Source of the DNA: Bacillota bacterium
GTDB lineage: Bacteria; Bacillota; Clostridia; Lachnospirales; Lachnospiraceae
DNA length: 64,000 nt
Reading direction: 5' to 3'
NCBI GenBank assembly: GCA_023390555.1
Contig: JAEWCQ010000006.1
Span: 62,001 to 126,000 of the forward strand
The notes beneath the pieces are model-generated. The model saw nothing but the letters and a program-made list of their open reading frames with translations. It had not been told where the DNA came from and made no database searches. Below, piece after piece: positions 36,801 to 45,400 of the stretch (the first letter of the stretch is position 1; each line of letters opens with the position of its first letter). The translations under genes and the position numbers were made by a program.

Positions 36801-39702
36801 CAATACTCTTTTCCACCGACGGATAACGATGATAGATTTGTTCTATTTCTTCCAGCTCAATTCTGTGCCCTTTCACTTTTACCTGATGATCCCTGCGTCC
36901 CAGAAATTCCATTGTTCCGTCACTCCAGAATCGTCCGAAATCACCGGTCCGATACCAGTGTTCCCCGTCTTTTTCCACAAACTGAGCTGTCGTGAGTTCC
37001 GGTTCTTCTGCATAGCCATCGGCAAGACTGCTTCCGCCGATCCAGAGTTCTCCCGGAACCCAGTCCGGGCAGTCCTCTCCTGTTCTGTCCATGACTCTGT
37101 ATTTTTGATTGGACAGCGGTCTGCCGTACGGAATCGATTTCCAGCTCTTTGGAAGCGGCAGAGGAACGTTGCAGTAATTGGACCAGATCCCGCCTTCTGT
37201 GGCTCCACCCATCGCAACAAAGACACAGCCTGCAGCCACCTGCTGCATACGCTGCGGCAGGTCCAGCCCGATCCAGTCTCCGCTTTGCAGGACCAGCCGG
37301 ATTCGATCCAGCAAAACCTTGGCTCCCTCTGTCTCAATCAGCAGCATTTCCAGCAATGCCGGAACGGAATTCCAGATTGTCACCGGATATTTTTTCAGCG
37401 CAGAAAGCCAGGCTCCTGCATTTCGTTTTTCTTCCTCTCCCGGAAGAACCAGCGAACCGCCTGCTGTGAGCAAACCAAACAGATCATACACGGAAAGATC
37501 AAAATCAAGTGCTGAAATCGCATAGGCACAATCCTGCTCCCCCACCTGATACCTCTGATTGATATCGCATACCGTGTTGGCGGCTGCCGCATGCGTCATA
37601 CGGACACCTTTCGGGATTCCGGTGGAACCGGACGTAAAGATGATATAGGCCAGACTTTCCGGTTCCGGGTCAGCAATCGACTGCAGCGGTTCTTCTTCCC
37701 ATGCCTCATCAATCCGGCAGGCACAAACTTCGGTCAGATCTTTTTGCAGTTCTGGTTCATCGGAGAGCAGGAATTTCATATTTACTTTTCGGCAGATGAT
37801 CTCTTTTCGTTTCAGCGGCTGCGCAGCCCCTATGGACGTATAATTCCCACCCATGGCCAGAATACCGAGTACGGCGGCAATCTGTGGGATTCCTCTTCGG
37901 ATCGAAATGCCAATGCAGTCTCCCGCACACGCCCCCGCATTTATCAGAAAGGCCGCAATGCTTCTTGCCCGTTCACTCAGCTGCCCGTAGGAGATGCTCT
38001 TCCCCGTACTTCCTTCCGTCAGTGCTGTCTTCTGTGGATTTTTCTGCGCATAGCGGAAGAATCCCTCATGCAGCGTTTTTCGCAGGGTCTGCTCTTCCAG
38101 CACCTCCAGACCTTTCCGCAATTCAAGCTGCGGTGTGAGATCTACGGTCAGTTCCTTCTCCCAGTGCGCTTTATCCACTGTCAGTTCCTCCAGTGCATAA
38201 AGAAAAGCCTGAAACATGTCATCCAGCAGTCCGTTCGGAAATACTGCATCGACCCCATCCCAGATCAGCAGCAGCCCCTCCGGAACGTCAAACAACTGAA
38301 AGTCCAGCCAGACCTGCGGTGTCTGAGAAATCATATATCCCATCTTTCCGAGTACCGCTTCAAATTCCTCACTGACGAGCGGAATGCCAAGATTACAGGA
38401 AAACACGACCGGTGCCACAGTCTTTTTATCCGGATGCAGTTTCAAATAATCCCTCTGAATCTGAACTCCCGAATAATCCATATAGTTGCTGCTTTCATGA
38501 AATTCACTCTGTATCCGCCGTGCCAGCTTCACAAACGAAGTCTCTTTGCCAGGCTCCACCTCTAAAAGCAAAAGATTCGTAAAATCGGCAACGACATCCT
38601 CCATTCCTTCCTGGTCGGAATCCCGATTGAAAACCGGAATATTCATCAAAAACCGTTTCTTTTCACTCCATCTTTCCACTACCTTACTGTAAACGGCCAG
38701 AAGTGCCATTGCCGGTGTAATCCCAAAGCCTGCTGCAGTCTGCTGGAATACCTGCCATTTTTCTTTTTTCAGTACCGCTTTTCTGCGCACAAAACGCGGC
38801 TGTTCCAATTCCGTTCCGTAACTTCCAATCGGCAGTTCAGGTGCTCCGGACAACGTTGGCAGTTTCCGGTTCCAGTATTCGGCTGCCCCCTTTTGTTTCT
38901 CATTTCCTTCTATCTTTTCGTGATGCAGATACTGCGCAAAATTCCATTCTCTGGGTGCCCGCAGCGGACGTCCCTGATAGGCATCCAGCAGATCCCGCAG
39001 AATAATCTGATAACTTTTCACATCTGCCACCAATAAGTCAATATCAAAATGAATTCTGGTGCTTCCGTCTCCAAAACAGGAAAGACTGATTTCAGCCACC
39101 TGCCCGTTTTCAATATCCAGCAAACGATGTGACAGGGTATCACGCAGCTGCTGTAAATGCTCTGCCGCATCCTTTCCCTTAAAATCATAGACCTGGATTC
39201 CGCTTCGATACGGTGCTTTTCGAATTTGTTGTTTCCCGTCTTTTGTAAAGCATACACGAAGCATCGGATGGTGCATCTGCACTGTTTCCCATGCGAGATT
39301 CAAACGCTGCGGGTCCAGATCTTTCCCGTCTATTTCCAGATATCCGTGGCAGCCTACATTGCCCAGCTGCTGCCCGCTTTTTCTGCCGGCCCAATAAGCA
39401 TACTGTACATCAGTCATGTCAAACGGCTCCATCATATTTACTTCTTTTTTCTCCGGTAATACGACCGGTCTTTCTGTGCGGCTTAAAATTGCTTCCCAGC
39501 CCTGTACGGAGGGATTTTGAATCAGTTCCCCAAAGCTGCAGCGATATCCCAGTTTTCTCAAACGCCCGGACAGCTGCATGATCTGGATGGACGAAAGCCC
39601 CATTTCCAGCAGATTGACGTCTTCCTCCATTTTTTCAGACAATCCCAGCATCTTACCCAGCTCCTGTTTGATTTGTTCTTTCGTGATTTTTTTATTCTGC
39701 AT
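30814..39702 (-). CDS. Siderophore NRPS 1: ArCP-Cy-A(MT*)-PCP-Cy-A(MT*)-PCP
   Basis: 2962 residues. N-terminal aryl carrier (LLEMGLSSIQ, Ser near 38). Cyclisation domain 1 at about 94-530 with DLLVAD (222-227). A domain 1 at about 550-955 with C-terminal part near 1380-1410, split by an insert at about 990-1365. PCP 1 with LGGDSL (Ser 1461). Cy 2 at about 1524-1950 with DNLVLD (1656-1661). A domain 2 at about 1975-2395 plus 2815-2855, insert 2435-2810. PCP 2 with RGGDSL (Ser 2908). Both A domains read D-L-Y-N-(L/M)-S-M-I-W, a cysteine-type code (cf. HMWP2, PchE). The inserts resemble methyltransferases but motif I is lost (LAILILGARK; VAEIASRAQN), as in the epimerase-type inserts of PchE/HMWP2. 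Product: aryl-bis(thiazoline). Start has GGGGAG upstream. Overlaps the ligase gene by 11 bases. Confidence 0.93.
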   Translation of the reverse strand: MQNKKITKEQIKQELGKMLGLSEKMEEDVNLLEMGLSSIQIMQLSGRLRKLGYRCSFGELIQNPSVQGWEAILSRTERPVVLPEKKEVNMMEPFDMTDVQYAYWAGRKSGQQLGNVGCHGYLEIDGKDLDPQRLNLAWETVQMHHPMLRVCFTKDGKQQIRKAPYRSGIQVYDFKGKDAAEHLQQLRDTLSHRLLDIENGQVAEISLSCFGDGSTRIHFDIDLLVADVKSYQIILRDLLDAYQGRPLRAPREWNFAQYLHHEKIEGNEKQKGAAEYWNRKLPTLSGAPELPIGSYGTELEQPRFVRRKAVLKKEKWQVFQQTAAGFGITPAMALLAVYSKVVERWSEKKRFLMNIPVFNRDSDQEGMEDVVADFTNLLLLEVEPGKETSFVKLARRIQSEFHESSNYMDYSGVQIQRDYLKLHPDKKTVAPVVFSCNLGIPLVSEEFEAVLGKMGYMISQTPQVWLDFQLFDVPEGLLLIWDGVDAVFPNGLLDDMFQAFLYALEELTVDKAHWEKELTVDLTPQLELRKGLEVLEEQTLRKTLHEGFFRYAQKNPQKTALTEGSTGKSISYGQLSERARSIAAFLINAGACAGDCIGISIRRGIPQIAAVLGILAMGGNYTSIGAAQPLKRKEIICRKVNMKFLLSDEPELQKDLTEVCACRIDEAWEEEPLQSIADPEPESLAYIIFTSGSTGIPKGVRMTHAAAANTVCDINQRYQVGEQDCAYAISALDFDLSVYDLFGLLTAGGSLVLPGEEEKRNAGAWLSALKKYPVTIWNSVPALLEMLLIETEGAKVLLDRIRLVLQSGDWIGLDLPQRMQQVAAGCVFVAMGGATEGGIWSNYCNVPLPLPKSWKSIPYGRPLSNQKYRVMDRTGEDCPDWVPGELWIGGSSLADGYAEEPELTTAQFVEKDGEHWYRTGDFGRFWSDGTMEFLGRRDHQVKVKGHRIELEEIEQIYHRYPSVEKSIVLPIERESHGKQLTAFVIPKERERAENLFSILVETEKREIDMQRERICMEEQTEAKHISMEEFEQMTVRGICEILGRIGWNCRKQEVYDIQKEAERIGILWDFQKLLEQWFLLLEQSGLVKRIPDGTCRNLQELTEATQGIRNCEALPPEFFSILKLFLEHAGEFLTGKMDAAAFMVKYPNINIDRFADLIPGAVPKNMLLVKTAAALIQKRAGDSSSLAILILGARKLNLVQQMISKVSDKTVTFMIADSPFCREEVREAFGDDERVMFVPIETLCGDELLLSEKRFDVVLSFDFLHKEKDIITLLRQIEKMLKLQGVLLAGEAMHNLPLEWITAALLEKGFQEFADVRNGQLLPLLSRTEWEQVLLKAGFAACSVYASSSRFGCFEENIMAAYSTRERETIDAKDLHVFLKEYLPDYMIPAVQIYMDQMPVTDNGKVDRKKLAEYGKREEAAEEKTTPSRPFERDIAKIWSQMLRVKDVFLEDDFYLLGGDSLIATKMGARIKKEMGLDIAAELIFQKPVFGAFVLGLSEYKNQKEYREDLPKVFFEPEKTGDPFPLTEIQQSYWIGKSGVYELGDVGAHCYFEMKCKDLEPIRLTEAWNALIERHDMLRAVVLPDGRHQQILPDVPVYSIKVLNLEGVGEAEGAENIRGVRQEMAGRVFDAEKWPLFEIRLTRLSAGEQLLHLSFDNLVLDGFSIFHLLKEWREVYHSGVGALKPVSGNFRSYVLALEKIKETKRYDADLRYWKGRAAALPDAPQLPLEENGKEQRFRRFEMRLPAEKWSILRQRAQTYRLTKTVLFLGAYAEVLGKFSGSRHFTLNLTRFAKLPLYDGIENLVGDFTSLTLLEIDGKKGSSFLERCKNVQNQLLEDLQHSLVSGIAVERELNQARRETAVTMPVVFTSGFGINENNEDPDLYFGDLVYGESQTPQVWLDHQIFEQKGELIISWDALLSVFPEGLAETMFQEYRKMLDALCGETLWKKQRANLIGDDAIFIIEKKNWEFCDSQNETLLSLFEKSAARVPGRIAVESEQIRLTYAQLKEKVDRLAVRLCRPAGAEKEVIAVMLEKGYEQIVAALAILKAGAAYLPIDIENPQERILRILNQAKAAVIVTKSTVAERFQLASEQITVIDMEKIPEEKNVDFETVFPVIGPEDLAYVIFTSGSTGIPKGVMIEHRGAVNTILDVNRRFLINEADTAIFLSSFNFDLSVYDIFGMLAAGGKIAIPNAKEVQNPSEWIRIIRDYGVTVWNTVPAFMEMLVEYPSAEKEKIQNSFKTVMLSGDWIPVGLPDKIRSQFGNISLAAMGGATEASIWSNYFLVPDRIPEEWRSIPYGKPLTNQRYYILNADFEKCPVWVKGELYIAGQGLASGYFGDAEKTKEAFLEPEQIGERIYRTGDFGRYLPGGDIEFLGRADTQIKLNGHRIELGEIQAQISKIAGIRECAVTIDRKHARLVNHIVVEEIGSVVSVDRRTADDVPELKTELAQIGEQRKEKVDIPEQEQIAAYFQAVDRLCTEMIFSDLKQLGIFPEQGEAGKRQELFKAAEVSDTGKKIVNAYLNVLEEFGIRKRQGERERLIQLQEVSQMEEVWLTSHGLSESHRKLLEELKTQLAANQEIRLDLLRGTRDAEELLTDPSIGFLTPDRLGRYDVTNERMDQWIFEILQDIGKVHQSLRVAEIASRAQNKTELYLEALKANSNLDYTCMDESSYYLDLKKQKFGDRIHCVQTDLCAPAVLTDAKDNKYDLVIVNNTLHRFSNLDDAIYRIKNMLAPGGRILLAENVRHAPLMFLTVAFLEHGYQNLRDFRRKKGLPLLPSQEWAALVEKEKLGQVEWRCEAFGKMLVLIRATEELPVYNLTLLKEKIREKLPEYMVPALHLQYRKLPCSENGKIDRKELERIGSAGRDERKKIRILPENETEEKIAKIWKQVLNYEDISTNDNFFERGGDSLKAILLLSALKESAGYDVTLQKLYQNPSISQLAKCVVLKEEKEISYEIDCGMIS

Positions 39703-41308
39703 ATTGTTCTCCCCGTTCTGCCGCCAGCAGTTTCAACTTTTTCTTGTCGACTTTTCCCACATTGATGTACGGCAGCCCCTCCAGCAGCACAAGCTGATCC
39801 GGTAATTTAAAAGCTGCAATTCCCTGTTTCAGCAGAAACCGGCAAAGCTCCGCCAGTGTGATACTGCGTTTCCTCGTGACCACTACCGCACAGGTTCGTT
39901 CTCCCAGTGTCTGATCAGGAATTCCGATGACCGCAGCTTCTTTGACCTCATTCCACTCCTTAATAAAGGCTTCGATCTCTTCGGGAATGATATTCTCGCC
40001 CGCACGGTTAATCTGCTCTCTTACCCGCCCTAAAATAACGACATTTCCGTCAGCGTTCAGCATCGCCTTATCTCCCGTTTTAAAGAAACCGTCTTTTGTA
40101 AAAATCTGCCGGTTCAAATCCGGTGCACGATAGTATCCCAAAAAAGTATACGGACCTTTTTCTGTCAGCTCTCCGCTTACTCCGTTCTCCACTTCCCGTC
40201 CTGTCTCATCTACGATCTTAATCACATCTGCGGCGGAGATTGGTCTTCCCTGTGTCTCCCATGCCACTTCTTTTTTGTCGTCCGGTGATGTAAAACAGGT
40301 GATCCCCTCTCCGAGTCCATACCCCTGCAGAATCTTGCATGAAAAATTACGTTCCAGTTTTTCTGCCAGCTCTCTGTCCAGCTTTGCAGCTCCGATCAGC
40401 AGATATTGCAGGGAAGAAAGATCCATGGAAGGATTCCATTCGCGTTCTTCCTCCCACATGGCCGCGACAACCGGAACAATGGACGTAAATGTGACACGTT
40501 CTTTTTCTATCCAGGAAAGCGCCTCATCCGCTTCCGCCGTTGCACTGATCACACACTTTCCTCCCTTGCACAGTGTTCCGATCATTCCCGGACAGCAGAG
40601 CGGATAGTCATGGGCAATCGAAAGAGCCGCCAGATATACGCTATTTCCCGTTACACCGCACCGCTCGGCAGATGCCGCCGCATTGTATAAATAGGCTGCG
40701 TGAATTTTTGGAATCAGCTTCGGCGTCCCCGTTGTCCCGCCGGACAGCAGAAACAGGGCAATGTCCCAAGGCTCTGGCTTCTCCGGAAGTTCTTCCAGCT
40801 CTATATCCTCCGTCTCGTAAACGGAAATACCATACTCCCGGCTTTCCGTCAGAAAGAGTTTTTGAATATAAGACTTTTTCTGACTGATTTCCAAAGCCCG
40901 CTTCCCGTAATCCGTCCCCAGATCCTCCGGTACGGTGATAATCGCAACGGGTCTAGCCAGCTCCGCCACGGACTCCAGTTCCCTCTCCCCATGTGCGGGC
41001 AGCATCAAAACAGGCCGGACTCCAAGGAAAAACAATGCAAAACAAATTTCCATAAATGAAATGGAATTGGGTATCTGAACCAGAACATTGTCATTCTTTT
41101 GCAGTCCTTCACGCCGGAACCGACCGGCGAGTCTGCGGACATTTTCGTTCAGCTGTCCATAGGTCACACGCCTTTTGGCGTCCACAAGCGCCGTCCGATC
41201 GCGATACTGCCTGCTCCAGCGCTCCAGTGCCTCCGAAAGTGTTTCCAGGTTCAGGTATCCCTGTTCTTCATATTCTTTTACCATCTTCTCTATCTCTTCT
41301 TTTTTCAT
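39692..41308 (-). CDS. Aryl-AMP ligase, salicylate/DHB type
   Basis: 538 residues, EntE/DhbE/YbtE-like. P-loop LSGGTTGTPK, hinge TGDKAML, final Lys in NVGKVDKK. The acyl pocket IAHDYPLCCPG (H233, D234, C239) has Cys where DhbE has Ser240, as in salicylate-specific ligases, but Asp replaces the usual Asn before Tyr, and the second pocket segment is GLGEGITCFT, with Thr where DHB enzymes have Val and salicylate enzymes usually Leu. The substrate is thus aryl acid, salicylate-like by the Cys but not certain. It loads the N-terminal carrier of NRPS 1. Start ATG 41308 follows AGGAGGGG; 41 bases overlap the dehydrogenase gene. Confidence 0.88.
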   Translation of the reverse strand: MKKEEIEKMVKEYEEQGYLNLETLSEALERWSRQYRDRTALVDAKRRVTYGQLNENVRRLAGRFRREGLQKNDNVLVQIPNSISFMEICFALFFLGVRPVLMLPAHGERELESVAELARPVAIITVPEDLGTDYGKRALEISQKKSYIQKLFLTESREYGISVYETEDIELEELPEKPEPWDIALFLLSGGTTGTPKLIPKIHAAYLYNAAASAERCGVTGNSVYLAALSIAHDYPLCCPGMIGTLCKGGKCVISATAEADEALSWIEKERVTFTSIVPVVAAMWEEEREWNPSMDLSSLQYLLIGAAKLDRELAEKLERNFSCKILQGYGLGEGITCFTSPDDKKEVAWETQGRPISAADVIKIVDETGREVENGVSGELTEKGPYTFLGYYRAPDLNRQIFTKDGFFKTGDKAMLNADGNVVILGRVREQINRAGENIIPEEIEAFIKEWNEVKEAAVIGIPDQTLGERTCAVVVTRKRSITLAELCRFLLKQGIAAFKLPDQLVLLEGLPYINVGKVDKKKLKLLAAERGEQYAE

Positions 41309-42404
41309 AACACACCCCTCCTATGCCATCTGACGTATCATGCCTTACGATTCCCCTTTGCTCTAACCATCTCAGCAGTTCCGTCGAATCAATGACTTCT
41401 GCCGGAAAGCAGATGCCATCCTGTTCTCTTCCTGCCCTGCTGTATAAAACCGCAGTCAGACCCGCGATATAACCCGTAATCTTATTCCAGTTCTCATCAC
41501 TTGTCAGCAGATCTCTCTTTTGGACGCGCCTGCCATTGATCCACCCGCTGGTTTCCACCAGTATCTCTGCCTTCTGCGCTTTGTCCGTCCGACAGAACAG
41601 TTTTCTTACCGTCTGTGCTGACGCTCTTTTTTCTTCCTCCGTTTTGTATTTTTCCAATGCTTTTATCATGACAAATCCCAGCATGGCTTCCTGATCGGGA
41701 AGTACCTGAAAAAAAGAGCCCTCCCCCGGAGTATACCGGTTCATGACATGGACAAACTCCTGACTTAACACAGGCATAACCGCACAATTTTCCGCGTTCT
41801 CCAGCTCTTTGGGAGCTTCCTGAACCATCGGTGCGGTCTTTTCAACCGCACCGTTCCGGTAGCCTGCCATCCCGTAGCCTTCCCCGCAGGCAAGAGAAGA
41901 AACAATGTCATAGGCAGCATTCAGTGACAATTCACCGTTTCCCCGAAAAAATTCCCGGACACAGGAAACGCTGTCATACTCATGCAGCACACAATCCAAA
42001 AACAACTCTGTCAGACCCGGATAGATTCCGGCTGAAACAATGCAGGTTCCGTTCCCATACTCCTTTTCAAACCTATGCAGATCTTCCAGCAGCAACCTGC
42101 TGCCGGATACATCCACATAAGTTTTGTTGTATTTCATGCAAACGGCGGCCACACTGCCTTTCATCTGCGCGGAAGGACCCGCGCAATTGATAATCAGATC
42201 ACATTTCCCACAGAAATGTTCCACGGATATCGGGTCATTAAAATCTGTATATACAACCTGTACATTCCGGTGTTCTTCGGAAATGGAATGGAGTTTTTCC
42301 AGATTCCTTCCACCCAGTATGAGTGATATCTCAGACATGCTTTCAAAGAGCCATAAAGCACCGGCTCCTACCGCTCCGCCTGCACCCAGAATACCAACTT
42401 TCAT
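41268..42404 (-). CDS. Saccharopine dehydrogenase-like NAD(P)-binding protein
   Basis: 378 residues. N-terminal Rossmann motif GILGAGGAVGAGAL (about 4-17), then LGGRNLEKL (dinucleotide ribose region), DLIINCAGPS, and a long C-terminal domain typical of the saccharopine dehydrogenase superfamily. Its partner reaction in this cluster is unknown; reduction of a second thiazoline or of a carboxyl/imine is possible. It lies between NRPS 2 and the aryl-AMP ligase, 16 bases after the NRPS stop, so it belongs to the pathway. No close siderophore homologue comes to mind with certainty. Confidence 0.72.
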   Translation of the reverse strand: MKVGILGAGGAVGAGALWLFESMSEISLILGGRNLEKLHSISEEHRNVQVVYTDFNDPISVEHFCGKCDLIINCAGPSAQMKGSVAAVCMKYNKTYVDVSGSRLLLEDLHRFEKEYGNGTCIVSAGIYPGLTELFLDCVLHEYDSVSCVREFFRGNGELSLNAAYDIVSSLACGEGYGMAGYRNGAVEKTAPMVQEAPKELENAENCAVMPVLSQEFVHVMNRYTPGEGSFFQVLPDQEAMLGFVMIKALEKYKTEEEKRASAQTVRKLFCRTDKAQKAEILVETSGWINGRRVQKRDLLTSDENWNKITGYIAGLTAVLYSRAGREQDGICFPAEVIDSTELLRWLEQRGIVRHDTSDGIGGVCYEKRRDREDGKRI

Positions 42405-42420
42405 CTTCTCACTCCTCCCG

Positions 42421-45400
42421 TCAGTTCCGGCAGATCAGCCTTGCAAGCTGTTCCGCGTTTTCCTGTTCCACACAACTGCCGTGATTCCCGTTGACCGGAA
42501 TCACTTCCAGTTCTCCGATGCAATGCTCTTCCCAATACCGGACGGTCTGTTCCTGATCGATGAACAGATAATCCATCGCTTCTTTTGCCTGTAATAGGCG
42601 TATATCACCAAAATACGGCTCCAGATCTGCTCTGGCAGCCAGAAAGCTGTGTGCGTAAATCCGATAACCGGCAAGGATTGTTTCAACCAGAACCTCTTCG
42701 TCTGTTTCATCACGCAACGCTTTTGCATACAGGCGGAATCGCTCCTCCTGCGACATTGCATTCAGCCTGCACAGGAACGCGTACTCGCTGGCATAGTCAG
42801 GATCGTCCCGCAGAATCTCATGGCTCCTTGGCGGCAGTTTCTTCTGATGAAGTTCAAATAAATGTCGGATTGCCGCAAGCAATCGGCTGTCCTCCACCTC
42901 CGCAAACACCCGTCCGATGGTAATTTCATAGTTGGTCAGATAAATTGCTTCCAGAATTAATTCGTCCGAGATATCATAAGAAACTGGAACACTGTCAATC
43001 AATACCACTTCTTTTACCCGGACACCGCTCTCACTTAACCTTTTTGCAATTTCTACTGCCAGAAATCCCCCCATGCAGTAACCGATCAGCTGAACCTGCC
43101 CAAACTCTTCCTGTTTCAGATAATTCGCATATTCCTCCGCAACTGTTCGAATCAAAACTTCCGGTCTGAGCGCACAATATGCCTGACTGTCCTTTACGGT
43201 AATTCCCAGAATACGCCCGTCCCATGCGGACATTGCACCGACCAGATCCTGCAGGCTGCTCATCGTTCCAAGACCGGGCGGAAGCACAACCCGTACTGTT
43301 TCCGACGGCGTATCTTTTATCACCTGCAATTCACCGAGCGGAGGTCTCTGCATTGTTTTCTGCTCCGCTTGTTGTTCTGTCTCCTGCATCATCGGTTGCT
43401 GCCTCATTGTCCCGCTTTTCGTCATAAATTCATACAGATCGCTGACGGCAGCGCCGTTGAGTAATTTTCTTAAAATGGAATCAAACGTGACATTGTAAAC
43501 CCCGTGCTCTTCCAGGAGCGTTTTTACCTTTCCCGCGATCTGCGCCTGTACCAGAGAATCCGCACCATACTCATACAGGCTCTTATTTGTGTTCATGTTC
43601 TGTATGCCCAAAGAATGTTCAACTATCTCTTTGAGTTCCTGGAGCTGTTCGTTTTCTTCTGTCCTCTGGTTCTGACCCGATTCCGGCTCAGATGCAGACT
43701 CCGACACATACCATTCCCCTATCCGTCGGCGGTTTATTTTTCCGTTACCCGTCAACGGCATATGGTCTATGACTTGAATCTGTTTCGGTACCATATAGTC
43801 CGGAAGCAGCCCGGACAGCTGTTTTTGCAGCTTGTCTCCGTCCAGTTCGGCATTGGCTGCCTTCCACTGTTTCAGATAGAGTTTCATTCCAAACAGACTC
43901 AAATCGGAAGTTTCCGCAGGATAAATTGAAAGTGTTCCGCTGCCGGTCTGCTCCAGATATGTCATCCATTCCGTTTCCTCCAGATACAGGCAGTCCGCCC
44001 TGCATGCATCCTCCGGTGCTGTCATCATGACAGCCTGCGAAGCCAGAATCCACGGTTCCTCCCGCACCGGTTCCGTACAGAGCAAATACCCATTCGGTTT
44101 TAACATTTCCCGTATCGACTCCAATACAGTTCCAATCCTTTTCGCATTCTCAATGACGCCGGATGCCACGATAATATCAAAGGAATTGGGCAGGAATCCC
44201 TGTTCCCGGTAGTCTTCATCCATATTAAACTTTTTATAGCGGACATTCTCAAACCTGCTTAGATTCTCCTTTGCCGTCAAAAGGAAATTTTCCGAGACAT
44301 CCGAAAAGATATATTCATATTCTGTTCCGTCTCTTCTGCCGCTTAGAATCTCAAAACTGGTTGCACCGCTTCCCGCCCCGATTTCTAAAATTCGTATCTT
44401 CTCTTTGGTCCCCGCAACTCTGGCGACCACCTCAGAAATCTTTTTATTCAGCTTCTGTGCAACCGGATTTTCCTGGTAGAGTTCTGTCAGAATGTCAGTG
44501 CTCCCCTGTGGATATAACAATGTGACTGGATTGACTACTCCCGCAAGTACCCTGCCCAGACTGTGAAAGGCCTGATCCATATAAGAGGCAATCGCATTCA
44601 TATGGATATTCCGGTAACTGTCCTTCATCTGTATGCAGTACTGTTCAAATTCATCTTCCGTTACCTGCACGCGACAGCTTAAGGTTTCGTTTTCATCCCG
44701 TTTCAGGAGCCCATTCTTCAACAAAGCGTTCAGCAGATACCGCAAAACCCATTTGTTTTTCTCACTCCAGCAGGAAGCTTCTGTGATTTCTTTAACCGTG
44801 TACTGTCGATCCGGTAATAACAGATCATATTCCCGGAATGCACGCAGAACAGAAAAAATCGCGGCCTTGTCTCTGTTTTCCAGGGCTTTTTCGATGTCTT
44901 CTCTTTTCTGGTCTTCTTTTTTCATCTCTTCTTTTTGGCAGCTTCCCGGTTCCTCATGACACAGAATATCGACCAGATCTGTCTCCTGTGCAGCTTCCCC
45001 TGTTTGAGGAACGACCACGCCCAATATCGCCTCCGGTTTTCCGTCAGAGCCGGCGATTACGGCACAGGCCTCCGCCACCCCCGGAATATTTTTCAGAGCC
45101 GCTTCGACTTCTCCCAGTTCAATCCGGTATCCGTGCAGCTTAATCTGCTGGTCTCTTCTCCCGAGAAACACAATTTTTCCGTCCGGTTCATAATAACCAA
45201 AATCACCGGTCCGATACATGCGTTCCCCTTCTTTGCTTTCCACAAACTGTTGCCGGGTCATTTCATCTTCATTCATATAGCCGGTCGACAGCCCCGCTCC
45301 TTCAATGCAAAGCTCACCGGGCACAAAATCCGGAACTTCCTCACCCTTTTCATTTTTTATCCGAAATCTCTGGTTACTCAGCGGATAGCCGTATGGAATG

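Noticed and set aside
30814..39702. Long open frames on the plus strand across the NRPS genes
   Set aside because: They have no domain similarity, no RBS and unusual composition, and lie opposite strong NRPS coding sequence.
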